A stretch of DNA of 64,000 nucleotides from Mesorhizobium sp. NFR06. Lineage in GTDB: Bacteria; Pseudomonadota; Alphaproteobacteria; Rhizobiales; Rhizobiaceae. The notes under the pieces were generated by a model. It saw only the letters and a list, made by a program, of their open reading frames with translations, was not told the origin of the DNA and searched no databases. This document shows, one piece after another, positions 17,676-26,234 of this stretch (position 1 is its first letter; every line of letters starts with the position of its first letter). The position numbers were made by a program, and so were the translations under genes. The stretch lies in contig NZ_FOVT01000024.1 of NCBI RefSeq assembly GCF_900115245.1, positions 1 through 64,000 of the forward strand. Direction: 5' to 3'.

Positions 17676-18272
17676 ATGCCTGTCCTGCGCCCGATACCCG
17701 CAAACGCCGTGCATATCTGTGTGGACATGCAGCTTATGTTCATGCCTCCCGGTCCCTGGGCGGTCGAGTGGTTCCCGCAGACCCTGCCCAAGGTTATCCA
17801 GCTGACGCAGAGGAGCCCCGCGCGAACCATCTTCACGCGCTTCATTCCGGCTATGCGTCCGGGAGAGGGTCGCGGCCAATGGCGCAGTTACTACGAACAC
17901 TGGGCGGAAATGACACTGGAAAATGCCGGAGCGGACATCATCGAACTGGCGCCGGAACTGAAGAGCTTCGTTCCGCCGGCACGACAATTCGACAAGCCGG
18001 TCTACTCGCCCTGGTTCGACGGCTCGTTGGCCAGCGCGCTCGCAACGGAGCGTGCGCAAACCATTATCGTCAGTGGCGGCGAGGCCGATATGTGTGTTCT
18101 GGCGACACTGCTCGGAGCCATCGATTTCGGCTTTCGCACGGTGCTGGCCGAAGATGCGATCTGCAGCACGTCCGACGAAGCCTATGACAGCATCGTGCGC
18201 CTATTCACCAAAAGATACTCGCATCACGTGGAAGTCGCCCCGGTGGACGAAATCGTGGATTTCTGGGTCTAA
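17676..18272 (+). CDS. Isochorismatase-fold cysteine hydrolase
   Basis: A 198-residue protein. It shows ICVDMQLMF (catalytic Asp), RTIFTRFIPAMRPGEG (the region that usually holds the catalytic Lys) and VSGGEADMCVLATLLGAIDFG with the nucleophilic Cys. Members hydrolyse isochorismate, nicotinamide, N-carbamoyl compounds or other amides; the substrate here cannot be read from sequence. It is in the position of a second cistron behind the csbD promoter, which would place it under general-stress control. Confidence 0.85.
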   Translation: MPVLRPIPANAVHICVDMQLMFMPPGPWAVEWFPQTLPKVIQLTQRSPARTIFTRFIPAMRPGEGRGQWRSYYEHWAEMTLENAGADIIELAPELKSFVPPARQFDKPVYSPWFDGSLASALATERAQTIIVSGGEADMCVLATLLGAIDFGFRTVLAEDAICSTSDEAYDSIVRLFTKRYSHHVEVAPVDEIVDFWV

Positions 18273-18499
18273 GCTGGCGCGAACCGGAGCCAGCCAAACA
18301 AATGTGGATGAGGATCACGGTCGCCGATGCAAAGGTGGCGGTGGCGTGGAACCGACCTACATATCCCCATTACCAATGTTAGTTATCGCTAAAATAACAC
18401 GAAACAGCCTTCTCAACGTTGGCATGAAACTCGTGCCGATTGTCGCCCACGTCTCGACAGCCCGCGGCTTTCGCCGACGAACAGGCAGGGACGGCAGCT

Positions 18500-19804
18500 A
18501 TGACTGAGGCCGGTTCGCAAATCGATCAAAGCGGAATCGTGGTCAAGGGTCCGTTCCGACGGTTCCTTCGCACGATCGGGCCAGGGTTCATCACCGGCGC
18601 ATCCGATGACGATCCGTCCGGCATCGGGACTTACAGTCAGGCCGGTGCCCAACTCGGTTTCAACATCGGCTGGACCATGCTGTTCACCTTTCCGCTGATG
18701 GCGGCGATTCAGGAGATCGCCGCTCGCATCGGCCGCACCACAGGCAAGGGTATTTCCGGCAACCTCAGCCGACATTATCCGGCCCCGCTGCTTTACCTCG
18801 TGGTGACGCTGCTGTTTGTCGCCAACGTCATCAACATCGGCGCCGATCTCAGCGCCATGGCGGAAGCTTTGACACTGCTGATTGGCGGGCCGAGTCCAGT
18901 CTATGTCCTCGTGTTCGCAATCGTGTGCATCTGCGCGATCGTCTTCCTCGACTACGCCCGCTATGTGAAAGTCCTCAAATGGACCACCTTGAGCCTGTTC
19001 GCCTACGTCGTTGCGATGTTCGCGGCGAATGTGCCCTGGGCTGATGCGGTCCGGGGCTTGCTCATCCCGCATATCGAATGGAGCGGCACCTTCTTCACTA
19101 CGCTGCTCGCAATCCTTGGCACGACGATCTCGCCCTACCTGTTCTTCTGGCAAGCCTCGCAGGAGGTGGAAGAGGAGGAACTCAAGGCAACCGCCGAGCC
19201 GCTGCGCTGGGCGCCCTGGCAGGCCTCGAGGGCATTGGGGCGGATACGCGCCGACACGCTGACGGGGATGGCTTTTTCGAATCTGATCGCGCTGGCGATC
19301 ATCTTCACCACGGCTGCGACGCTTCACAAGGCAGGAGCGACGGATATTGCTTCGTCCACCGATGCGGCAAAGGCACTGGAGCCGGTGGCCGGAGAGTTCG
19401 CCTTCATCATCTTCTCGATGGGAATTGTCGGCACCGGACTCCTGGCGGTGCCGGTACTGGCTGGCTCGGCGGCTTTCGCCGCCGGCGAAGCGCTAGGCTG
19501 GCCGGTCGGCCTGCAGCGCCAGCCCAAGGATGCGATGGCATTCTACGCAACTCTTGCCGCCGCCACGATGCTTGGCACCGGGATCATGTTTACTCCCATC
19601 GACCCAATCAAGGCGCTTTATTGGAGCGCGGTGATCAACGGCGTGTGCGCCGTCCCCGTCATGGTCGTCATGATGCACATGGCTGCGCGCCAGGACGTTA
19701 TGGGAGAGTTTCCGGTCCAAGGCTGGCTACGCGCGCTGGGCTGGCTTTCGACACTGGCGATGGGGATGTCGTCGATCGGGCTCATCCTGCGATGGTTGGC
19801 CTGA
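18500..19804 (+). CDS. Nramp-related transporter (DPSG/SPY type)
   Basis: A 434-residue protein with about eleven helices. TM1 has GASDDDPSGIGTYSQAGA, so the Asp of the Nramp site is kept but the Asn of DPGN is Gly; TM6 has GTTISPYLFFWQASQ in place of the MPH segment. This is the pattern of widespread bacterial Nramp-related proteins whose substrate may be Mg or Mn. An acidic loop (EVEEEELKA) follows TM6. ATG at 18500 has GGACGG about 9 bases upstream; ATG 18440 is an alternative. Confidence 0.85.
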   Translation: MTEAGSQIDQSGIVVKGPFRRFLRTIGPGFITGASDDDPSGIGTYSQAGAQLGFNIGWTMLFTFPLMAAIQEIAARIGRTTGKGISGNLSRHYPAPLLYLVVTLLFVANVINIGADLSAMAEALTLLIGGPSPVYVLVFAIVCICAIVFLDYARYVKVLKWTTLSLFAYVVAMFAANVPWADAVRGLLIPHIEWSGTFFTTLLAILGTTISPYLFFWQASQEVEEEELKATAEPLRWAPWQASRALGRIRADTLTGMAFSNLIALAIIFTTAATLHKAGATDIASSTDAAKALEPVAGEFAFIIFSMGIVGTGLLAVPVLAGSAAFAAGEALGWPVGLQRQPKDAMAFYATLAAATMLGTGIMFTPIDPIKALYWSAVINGVCAVPVMVVMMHMAARQDVMGEFPVQGWLRALGWLSTLAMGMSSIGLILRWLA

Positions 19805-20062
19805 GACGATCGGGATGAAGGCTGCTGACAGCGGCTTTCGCGGGCGACCCGGCTTGGGCTGACGACCTGATCTTGCTTAGCGGCCGACCTTGAAAGGGCG
19901 GGATCACGGTCGCCACGGGATCCCCGCCGCACGGGCAGCGACCGGTGAATCGGCGAGCCAATAACAATTGATGTTCTCCGCCGGGGTCGCGGCTGAAATT
20001 CGTTTCGGAACAGTCTCCTCGGATGGGGTTGGTGATGGTTCCACCCAACAGGAGATGCATAG

Positions 20063-20140
20063 ATGGCAACGACGAAAGCGGCCTCGAAGAAGGCGTCGCA
20101 CCGGCCGGTGTCGCCGACATTGCCGCGAATTTTGCAATGA
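20063..20140 (+). CDS. Very short ORF, possible truncated gene start
   Basis: Twenty-five codons (MATTKAASKKASHRPVSP and a short tail) after a good AGGAG site. The Lys/Ala/Ser-rich start looks like the beginning of a larger basic protein, and the stop follows soon after, so it may be a truncated gene. A GGAAC with GGTT after 15 bases lies upstream at 20004; the spacing is one short of the usual. Confidence 0.25.
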   Translation: MATTKAASKKASHRPVSPTLPRILQ

Positions 20141-20158
20141 CAAACAATCGATCTATAT

Positions 20159-20170
20159 TTAGCTGACTAA
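20159..20170 (+). promoter_or_regulatory. TTAGCTGACTAA box upstream of second DUF3606 gene
   Basis: Same 12-base box as at 621-632, here 23 bases before the DUF3606 start at 20194. Both genes also share GGTGAACCG or GATGAACCG directly before ATGGCC. Confidence 0.4.
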
Positions 20171-20193
20171 GTGATTCATGGCGCGGTGAACCG

Positions 20194-20379
20194 ATGGCCA
20201 GGAAGAAGAATAGGCAGTCCGACTCCGGCGTTGCGGCGGCCACCCCCGCCGAGATCCACGAGGCGGCTTATTTTGCCCGCAAATGCGGGCTCACCCGCGA
20301 CGAGGCCTTGCAGATGATCCGCGAGGCCAACAGGTCGGCGACCGTCAAGCCTGCCGAGAGTGGGAAGCGTAAACACTGA
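20194..20379 (+). CDS. DUF3606-like small protein, second copy
   Basis: A 61-residue protein with a Lys/Arg-rich start (MARKKNRQ) and the core EAAYFARKCGLTRDEALQMIREA. It pairs with the gene at 413-598: the central 25 residues and the upstream region are conserved, the ends are not. Role unknown. The two copies lie at the outer sides of the first 20 kb, in opposite orientation. Confidence 0.7.
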   Translation: MARKKNRQSDSGVAAATPAEIHEAAYFARKCGLTRDEALQMIREANRSATVKPAESGKRKH

Positions 20380-20835
20380 CCTTTATCGAGCACGCGGCGG
20401 CTAATTCATTGCCCCGTCTGCGGTGGTACCTGACCCGGCTTGATCACCGGCATCTCGCTGCCTGTCGGTGGCGGCGTCCTGGCGTTCTCGTCGCCGGTCG
20501 GCGGCGGCTTCAGCACGCGAATGGCTCGGATGGTGAAGACCGATGAGCCGCTTTTTGCCGCTTACCATCGCTTCGCCAGCGGCGGCACGATGGTGATTAC
20601 AACGAGCAGGCGGCTCTCAGCAAATAGCCGGCGCAGAGTCCGGCATTGAAAGAAGCGCTTTGGGACAGCGATGTTGGTACTGACGACAAAGTTTTGTTAC
20701 ACCAATCCTTCCACAAATCCGAAAAATGCCAAATAATGCTTTGTAAGCAATGAGATGTGAAAAGGGTATTCGGTCTCCAAAACCGCAGGCCCTGTTCCCA
20801 TCGAAGCCATCGAAGTCTGTTTCACAACTGCGATC
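20380..20835. other. Region without recognised genes
   Basis: About 450 bases between the DUF3606 gene and the integrase remnant. Short frames exist but none has family motifs or a good start. The 3' part is continuous with integrase-like sequence after its stop. Confidence 0.4.
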
Positions 20836-21002
20836 TCATCCCCGCAATTGCGGACGCGTCTCACCGCGGTCGACTTGGCGCTCGGTTTCCATTGCCCAGC
20901 GCCGTGCGTCGTCTCGGCGCAGGAAGGTCTCGCTGACGTAGCGACCTTTGCGACGGACTTGGACACGCCAGGAACGGACGGGAGCTTTGTGTAGGTGGCC
21001 AT
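20836..21002 (-). pseudogene. Tyrosine integrase, N-terminal fragment
   Basis: ATG at 21002 gives MATYTKLPS, then after a one-base shift SWRVQVRRKGRYVSETFLRR, DDARRWAMETERQVDRGE and a stop at 20836. This is the typical N-terminal arm-binding domain of phage or island integrases. The core-binding and catalytic domains are missing. It is a trace of a former mobile island and marks this stretch as acquired or repeatedly rearranged DNA. Confidence 0.7.
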
Positions 21003-21581
21003 TTTTTCGTGTGCGCTCCGTGTGCACTGAGAGATCGAAACGTGGCGAAAAGGATAGTATCCTGGCGTAAATTCGTGTGCACTCGGCAGGTTCTAACGAG
21101 TTGATGTTAAAGAAAAAATGCTGAAAAATCAAGACCATAGGGTGGTCGTGGCGCCCATGAGACACATCGGCCACGGTGGTCGCCTCTCAAGGCAGCGATT
21201 GCGCCGATAGAACTCTCTCAAGCAAGCAAAGACGATGCTTGATGACAGGATTGGGCTCGCCGTTAGCCTTGCCCTTTGCAGCCGAATAAGAACTGAGCAG
21301 GCAAGTGCGAAAGCAGCCAGAAGGCGGCTGCTGAATATCACACCGCCAAGCGCTGAGGAGACCGGGCGATGATGCTGCTGAGGCTGTGCGGCCTGGCCCC
21401 GGAAGCACTGAGACGCTCGGGATGTGAAGGCTGGTAGACTCTGCTCCATCAGCGTTTCGCGTGGCGCCCTGAACCTCGCAGACCAAACCACCCTTGAGCA
21501 GTCCGAAAGATCGCGTCCGGTCTCTTCGATGAGCCACGGTTTGGGGTGCCGCAGTCGCGGACATCCCGTCAGCCACCGCGC
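21003..21581. other. Region without recognised genes
   Basis: About 580 bases upstream of the integrase fragment and downstream of the DUF1003 gene. Base composition is mixed and AT-richer near 21000-21130. No frame looks like a real gene. Confidence 0.4.
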
Positions 21582-22139
21582 CTAATCCGTTGCCTCCTCG
21601 ATCTTGTCGAGGACCGCATCAGGCGCAACGTCCCGCTTCAGCTCCTTCAACTCGGCGTCCGCTTCGGTGTGTACGTCCAGACGTTTGGCGATCTCCTCAA
21701 CCAGTTTGATGAGCTTGGTCGTTTCATGCTCGTTGAGTAGGCTCACCTGCAGATCGAGATCTGCCCTGGCATCATCCTCGGCCGCCATGCGGTTTTGGTT
21801 GATCAGTACGAAGGTCGAGAGAAAGATCGCCTCGACCGAAGCAAACATGGCCAGAATGACCAGGGATGGATCCCAGGGCTTGATAAGGTTCACGACTGGG
21901 ACATTGAGAACGATCCAGGCGCCAAAGAAGACGACGTGGATGTAGACGAACATCATGCTGCCGGCGAAGCTGCTGATTGCTGCCGCTGCCCGTTCCTCCA
22001 AGGATGCCGCTTGCTTATCGCGCTTTCGCCTCTCCACAAGGGCCTCTATGTTACGGGCTAAGGCAGGGGCGAGGCCTTGCGCCGCCGGCGCGGTTGGAGT
22101 GGCGTAGCTCTTGTCCTTTGGGGTAGCCGTCGGATGCAT
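21582..22139 (-). CDS. DUF1003 membrane protein
   Basis: A 185-residue protein. A charged N-terminal part (about 70 residues) is followed by two membrane helices (AISSFAGSMMFVYIHVVFFGAWIVLNV in two pieces, and DPSLVILAMFASVEAIFLSTFVLI), then NQNRMAAEDDARADLDLQVSLL, which is the DUF1003 hallmark, and a helical acidic tail. Function unknown; DUF1003 proteins are often found near stress and envelope genes. ATG at 22139 follows GGAGATACACA. No EcfG motif was found before it. Confidence 0.85.
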   Translation of the reverse strand: MHPTATPKDKSYATPTAPAAQGLAPALARNIEALVERRKRDKQAASLEERAAAAISSFAGSMMFVYIHVVFFGAWIVLNVPVVNLIKPWDPSLVILAMFASVEAIFLSTFVLINQNRMAAEDDARADLDLQVSLLNEHETTKLIKLVEEIAKRLDVHTEADAELKELKRDVAPDAVLDKIEEATD

Positions 22140-22819
22140 TGTGTATCTCCGGTGTAGGCAGCCTAACTCACTGTCCGACAATTCGATCCATTCCGACTCG
22201 AGACGGCCGACTTACGCCGGACTTGCATCATCAGACCATCCGCTTGCGCGGAGCCATCGTTGAGGCGCCTCGAGAGCTTGGCTATTCGGTAGGACATGCG
22301 TGACCCGCGCGAAGCGTTTTAGGCAATAGAAGGTGGGAACAACCCATCGCTCGTCTCTACCGATGTCGTGATGCCAGAAATGTCCGGACACGAACTTGGT
22401 CGACAAGGTGAAGCTGGTCCCGCCTTGGCCAAAGGTCCTTGTACCGCCGGGTGTACGCGTACTCGATTGTTCACAATTGCACTTGGGATTTCGGCACGAA
22501 ACGTCTGACCAAGCCATATACAATTGATAAACTCGCCGCAAAAAATTCGCGACAAGATAGACGCTTGAAGGTCCTAGTCCTTCCTCTTCGTCGATGATGG
22601 CGATTGAATTCATTTGGATCGTGCTGAGCGAGACGGGCCGTTCTGCTGAGGATTTTGCTCGCGATCCGATCATCGCTGGTGCTGGTAACGCCTCTCCATC
22701 GACCTGAACAAGCGACAAGCTGGCGGCCAGCTCACCTTATGGACGCAGTGGCAAGCAGCAAGATCGCAGGAACGAAAATAGAACCGGCGCATAAGCAACA
22801 TTCACAATGGAGATCACAC
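22140..22819. other. Region without recognised genes
   Basis: About 680 bases between DUF1003 and the truncated CsbD-like gene. One 168-codon frame on the minus strand (22212-22718) exists, but its sequence shows no family features and mixed codon use, so it was not called. Confidence 0.35.
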
Positions 22820-22959
22820 ATGGGCAGTACCGCAGACAAGGTAAAGGGCACCGTTAACGAGGCTGCCGGCAGCGCGAGGCAGGCGGCGGGACGGGCTGTC
22901 GGAAATCACGAAGAGCAGGCCAAGGGTGTCGTCCAAAAGACAAAAGGCGAGGCGCAGGG
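22820..22959 (+). pseudogene. CsbD-like gene (short type), 3'-truncated
   Basis: ATG 22820 starts MGSTADKVKGTVNEAAGSAR, then QAAGRAVGNHEEQAKGVVQKTKGEAQG, the pattern of the shorter CsbD family with repeated KGxxxExAG units. At about 22955 it runs into an unrelated piece: the tail of a CRP-family gene read in the wrong frame. The frame stays open to 23083, so a hybrid product of 87 residues could still be made. No GGAAC-type promoter matched upstream. Confidence 0.7.
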
Positions 22960-23250
22960 GAGTGGGTCGCGAATATCGGAAGGTGCGACGCGTATACCCG
23001 CATGGCTCACATTCTGTGCGAGCTCATCGTCCGCCTCCGCTCCGCCGGCCATATCGAGGACCATGTGGCGGAGCTGCCAATAACGCAGGCAGCACTTGGC
23101 GATGCCTTGGGACTATCACTGTGCACCTGAATCGGTGTGCTTCAGGAACTTCGACGGAACGGCTTGATATCCACCGTGGCAGGACGACGTGCCGACTTCC
23201 CGCATTGTGGAGATTCTGAAGCGATCGACCGGGCAAGGATGACAGCGTGA
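22960..23250 (+). pseudogene. CRP/FNR-family regulator, C-terminal remnant
   Basis: From 22960 the sequence reads EWVANIGRCDAYTRMAHILC, then ELIVRLRSAGHIEDHVAELP and ITQAALGDALGLS, which is the dimer helix and helix-turn-helix of Crp/Fnr regulators. A frameshift near 23115 leads to VHLNR-LQELRRNGLISTVAGRRADF in the next frame, ending at TGA 23248-23250. The N-terminal cyclic-nucleotide-type domain is absent. The break point coincides with the end of the csbD-like piece, so one deletion seems to have fused the two genes. Confidence 0.75.
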
Positions 23251-23748
23251 TTTCTGCTTCGCGCTAGCCGTGCGATGATCACGCCAACCCCCGAGATCCA
23301 CCTCCGCAGCCATCACTTCGAAGACGACGATCTTGTCCGCATTTGACTCAGCACCTTCCGCCATAAGCCGTCCGCAGGCGCCCGGAGGAAAGCGCTAAAG
23401 CCATCGAAACAGCTCGCAAGTTCCTAGAGGAAATGGTGGCAATGAGCCGGGAGCATTTGGCAAGGCTTCGCGGGCACTGATGCGAAAAGCCCGTCGCAGC
23501 TAATGAGCGTGAGCGATGGGCTTCGTGCGATTTCGAAAACGCCTATATCCCGGAGGGATCGACCGCTTGCATCTAAATTCGCATGGTTCCGTACGGTTCT
23601 ACTCCGTTTCAAGACAATTGCGTCGAGTGGCGGGCGTTAGACTAGGTGCCAATTGATGCGTCGGGAGAGCGCCCCATCAGGGCGACCGCAGTTCTGGGCT
23701 ACCGGGCTGTGATGGCATGGAAAACGCAGGGAAATTGACCAGAAAAAC
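23251..23748. other. Region without recognised genes
   Basis: About 500 bases downstream of the CRP remnant, facing the small gene at 23749. No frame with a credible start or family motif was seen. Confidence 0.35.
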
Positions 23749-23853
23749 TCATCCGGGAAAAATGACTGTCGTCAGTACCGCCAAGCCGACCGAAACCGGC
23801 ACCGCAACAAGCAAACAGATTTCGACGATTATAGTTTCTCGGTCACTGAACAT
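23749..23853 (-). CDS. 34-residue single-pass membrane peptide
   Basis: ATG at 23853, stop TGA at 23749-23751. The peptide starts MFSDRETIIVEI and continues with a hydrophobic segment (CLLVAVPVSVGLAVLTTVIF) ending in PG, a typical small transmembrane protein. A perfect EcfG promoter ends 8 bases before the ATG, so the mRNA would be leaderless or nearly so. No homologue is known to me. The exact fit of promoter to start, in a region of debris, is the main evidence. Confidence 0.55.
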   Translation of the reverse strand: MFSDRETIIVEICLLVAVPVSVGLAVLTTVIFPG

Positions 23854-23861
23854 AGAAAGGC

Positions 23862-23886
23862 AACGAATTTCAACGGTTTAGGTTCC
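23862..23886 (-). promoter_or_regulatory. EcfG-type promoter of 34-residue peptide (perfect match)
   Basis: Minus strand: GGAAC, 16 bases, CGTT. The -10 ends 8 bases before the ATG at 23853. Confidence 0.75.
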
Positions 23887-24238
23887 GAGGTGGCCCTACT
23901 TGAGCACATGTCGGTCGCTTTAGGCGCATGGTTGCAGACGATTTATGGACATTAAAACTGGCTTGCCTATCCAGACTCGTTGATATGCAGAAGCGGCAGC
24001 ATCTACATCGGCCATGAGGTCGCCATCACCGCAACTGTACGGCGATGCGCCCAAGAAGATCGCGTTAGCCTCTCAACTCCGCTTTATTGGCAGCCTTATT
24101 CGATCTTGCAGACGACCAAGGTGACGACGGCCCGGTGATCGAACTGGTTGGCGCCGTCCCATGTCGACGATGAGCGACATTACCGGCCACGATGACCGGC
24201 TAAGTGCGCCAGATGGCGCTCCTGGCCCGAAGACAACA
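23887..24238. other. Region without recognised genes
   Basis: About 350 bases between the peptide promoter and the end of the DUF1236 gene. Lower GC than the genes around it. Nothing recognised. Confidence 0.35.
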
Positions 24239-24538
24239 TCAGTCAAGCACTTTGATGATCGTACGGGTCGCCGGATCGACCACCACCGTGCGGTTGTCGA
24301 TTACTGTGTATTCATATTTTACGTTCGGAACTTTGTGCAGTTCGACTTTCTCCGGTACTGAGGAACCGACTTTCAACTCGACCCCAGGTAACTTGATGGA
24401 CGCAAGGGGTTCCTTCTTCACGTACTCGCGGATCGTAGTTTCCTGTTCGGGTGCCAGGACGACGGTGTCCGCAATTGCCACGCTGGCGCCTGTCAGAAGC
24501 ATCAGGCCCGCCACAGAATTGATGACTAACGACTTCAT
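24239..24538 (-). CDS. DUF1236 periplasmic protein
   Basis: A 99-residue secreted protein with a signal peptide (MKSLVINSVAGLMLLTGASVAIA) in two parts, cleaved after AIA, and the DUF1236 pattern VGSSVPEKVELHKVP, YEYTVIDNRTVVVDPATRTI. DUF1236 proteins are common in rhizobia and have no known function. ATG at 24538 is preferred to 24550 because it starts directly before the signal sequence. It is a single gene among non-coding debris. Confidence 0.85.
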   Translation of the reverse strand: MKSLVINSVAGLMLLTGASVAIADTVVLAPEQETTIREYVKKEPLASIKLPGVELKVGSSVPEKVELHKVPNVKYEYTVIDNRTVVVDPATRTIIKVLD

Positions 24539-25411
24539 TCTCCACTCCATCAGATACGTCCCATCCCTGAATGCTGGCAGGCACAGCCAACAGAGCCGCC
24601 GATAAGGGACTGTCCTCAGCGATCCCGTAAAACAATGGCGTTCTGGTGGGAAATGTTTCAGTGAAAATTGGATTTGGGCCCTATTCGCTCGAGAGCCGGG
24701 ACTTTGGTCTCAACCCCCCTGAGACCTACCAACACTGCTGCGTGCCGTGTTGTCGACCCTGCCGATTGGCACCGACCAGCCTGTCGAAAAAGCCGGATCC
24801 GCGAATTCGCCTGCCCGAGTCGTGACATAAATGGACCGGTGGCAACAGACCGGACCTCGCGCAACACAGTTTGCTGACTTCATAGCCTTTGGGCTCCGGC
24901 GGCCCTCGAACTTGCCGATTCGACGGTCGTCCTTCTCTCGAGAAACCCGCCGGGCGGGAGCCGGCGTGTGAGGAGGAGGGTCTTGAAACCAGGGCCACCC
25001 GACCCCTTACAATAGCGGAACAGGCGGAATGTTCTGGATACATCCCGCTCTTTTTCGGGCTCCTGTTTCGGCTCGTATTCAAAGTTGCTGCACTTCAAAC
25101 ATCGCGCCGCTCGGAACGCGAGGTAATCATTGCCGGAGATGATGTTCACCATGACGATCTGCCCGGCGAACGGCTTGTCCATAGGAATGCCGATACTATC
25201 GGTCAACAAAGATGCCGTCGCGGAAACGGACCTTGCCAACTTCCTGTCCTACTTTACGGGCGGATGCAGGCAGACGCAGGATGTAAGGGTTGGCTGCGAA
25301 ACATAAGCGGCGTGGTTAGTGCCTAGCTTTTGAAATTTGTTACGGCCGATTTCCTTGCCGGTTCCATTGCCCACGCTATGTTGTGTTTAGCGGTGGGAGA
25401 GCACGTGTGCT
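24539..25411. other. Region without recognised genes
   Basis: About 870 bases. Several short frames on both strands lack motifs. The stretch 25130-25310 keeps a possible 55-codon plus-strand frame (MMFTMTICPANG), but no support beyond length. Probably eroded coding DNA. Confidence 0.35.
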
Positions 25412-25615
25412 ATGGATCCGTTTAACATCGATAAGCGGGCGAAGCTAACTGATACACGGGAAGTCATTGCCGATTTGTCTTATACGATGGCACACTCTCG
25501 CCGAATCGCAGAGTCGCGCGCTCTACTGGAGCGCAGTATAAGTCAGAGGCGTCCCCTCGGCGTGATCGACGAGGCGCCCCATGCGGCGAGTAATTCATCG
25601 AGTAATTCACATTGA
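25412..25615 (+). CDS. Small hypothetical protein
   Basis: A 67-residue hydrophilic protein (MDPFNIDKRAKLTDTRE start, Ser/Asn-rich end) after GGGAGAGC about 11 bases upstream. No family recognised; the even mix of charged residues and lack of overlap with other genes make it plausible but unproven. Confidence 0.35.
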   Translation: MDPFNIDKRAKLTDTREVIADLSYTMAHSRRIAESRALLERSISQRRPLGVIDEAPHAASNSSSNSH

Positions 25616-25829
25616 GACATCGCCAAGGCTTCGGCGAGCAACAGCAAAGCCGCGTTTCAACCGACCTGAGACGCACACTATTTGCAATCGGCGTCTGGTC
25701 TAGCAGGTGATCGCGGGAGGAGTACGCGGTTGAAATTCCCTGAGATTTTCAGGATCTGATCCTGCAGTGCTGGGACAGCGGGCATGGAATGCGCTAGCGC
25801 CTCACCTTAGACGACGTAGATTGCGACGG

Positions 25830-26114
25830 CATACGCCGTCGAAATATGATCTCCTCGGCGTCGAGCGCGAGCCCGGCCAGCCGGCGTTCGCACTCATGGC
25901 CGAGCGGGGCACTGGGCGCTACGTCGGTAGCTCCTTCATCGTCTTGAACCGGGAGACGCGCGAACGGCTCTGGCAACGCGTCCAGGAGGCGCCGAAGGGC
26001 ATGAAGCGGCCCGCAATCCAAATGGGTCAGGCCGGGGCTGATCGGTCGCGTGAGGCACCTGCGCGGCGAGGAAGACCTTCGCCATGCATCGTTGCAGGAT
26101 TCCGAGAGGAATAA
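25830..26114 (+). pseudogene. ATP-dependent DNA ligase, C-terminal remnant
   Basis: The frame reads SKYDLLGVEREPGQPAFALM, AERGTGRYVGSSFIVLNRET and RERLWQRV, then shifts by one base into WVRPGLIGRVRHLRGEEDLR, HASLQD, and shifts back to FREE-stop. This is the OB-fold end of ligases of the LigC/LigD type used in non-homologous end joining, where VKHLRGEExLRHASLxD is the usual ending. The nucleotidyl-transfer domain is missing. Two compensating frameshifts confirm it is dead. Confidence 0.7.
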
Positions 26115-26153
26115 ACGTTTGTTGCGGTGGTTTGCTACGGCCGGGGCGAGCAT

Positions 26154-26185
26154 CCATCGCCCCGCACGCACGTGCGGAGCGATGG
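26154..26185. repeat. Imperfect inverted repeat between ligase and Nramp remnants
   Basis: Arms CCATCGCCCCGCACG and CGTGCGGAGCGATGG (one mismatch) separated by two bases. It lies just where the ligase fragment ends and the Nramp fragment begins, so it may mark a breakpoint or be an old intergenic palindrome. There is no T-run for a terminator. Confidence 0.5.
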
Positions 26186-26234
26186 ACGGCCCGTCGTCGG
26201 CCTGCCGGGCAGCGGGCCACGGGCGACGTTATTC

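Noticed and set aside
20440..20649. 69-codon plus-strand frame with Gly-rich start
   Set aside because: No ribosome-binding site and no conserved features; the repeated PVGGG pieces come from a short local repeat in the DNA.
22212..22718. 168-codon minus-strand frame
   Set aside because: No family motif, no good ribosome-binding site and a composition unlike the real genes nearby.
24880..25239. 119-codon minus-strand frame
   Set aside because: No recognisable domain and overlaps equally poor frames on the other strand; probably eroded DNA.
25337..25361. GGAAC-N16-CGTA on the minus strand
   Set aside because: Last base of the -10 does not match and no credible gene follows on that strand.
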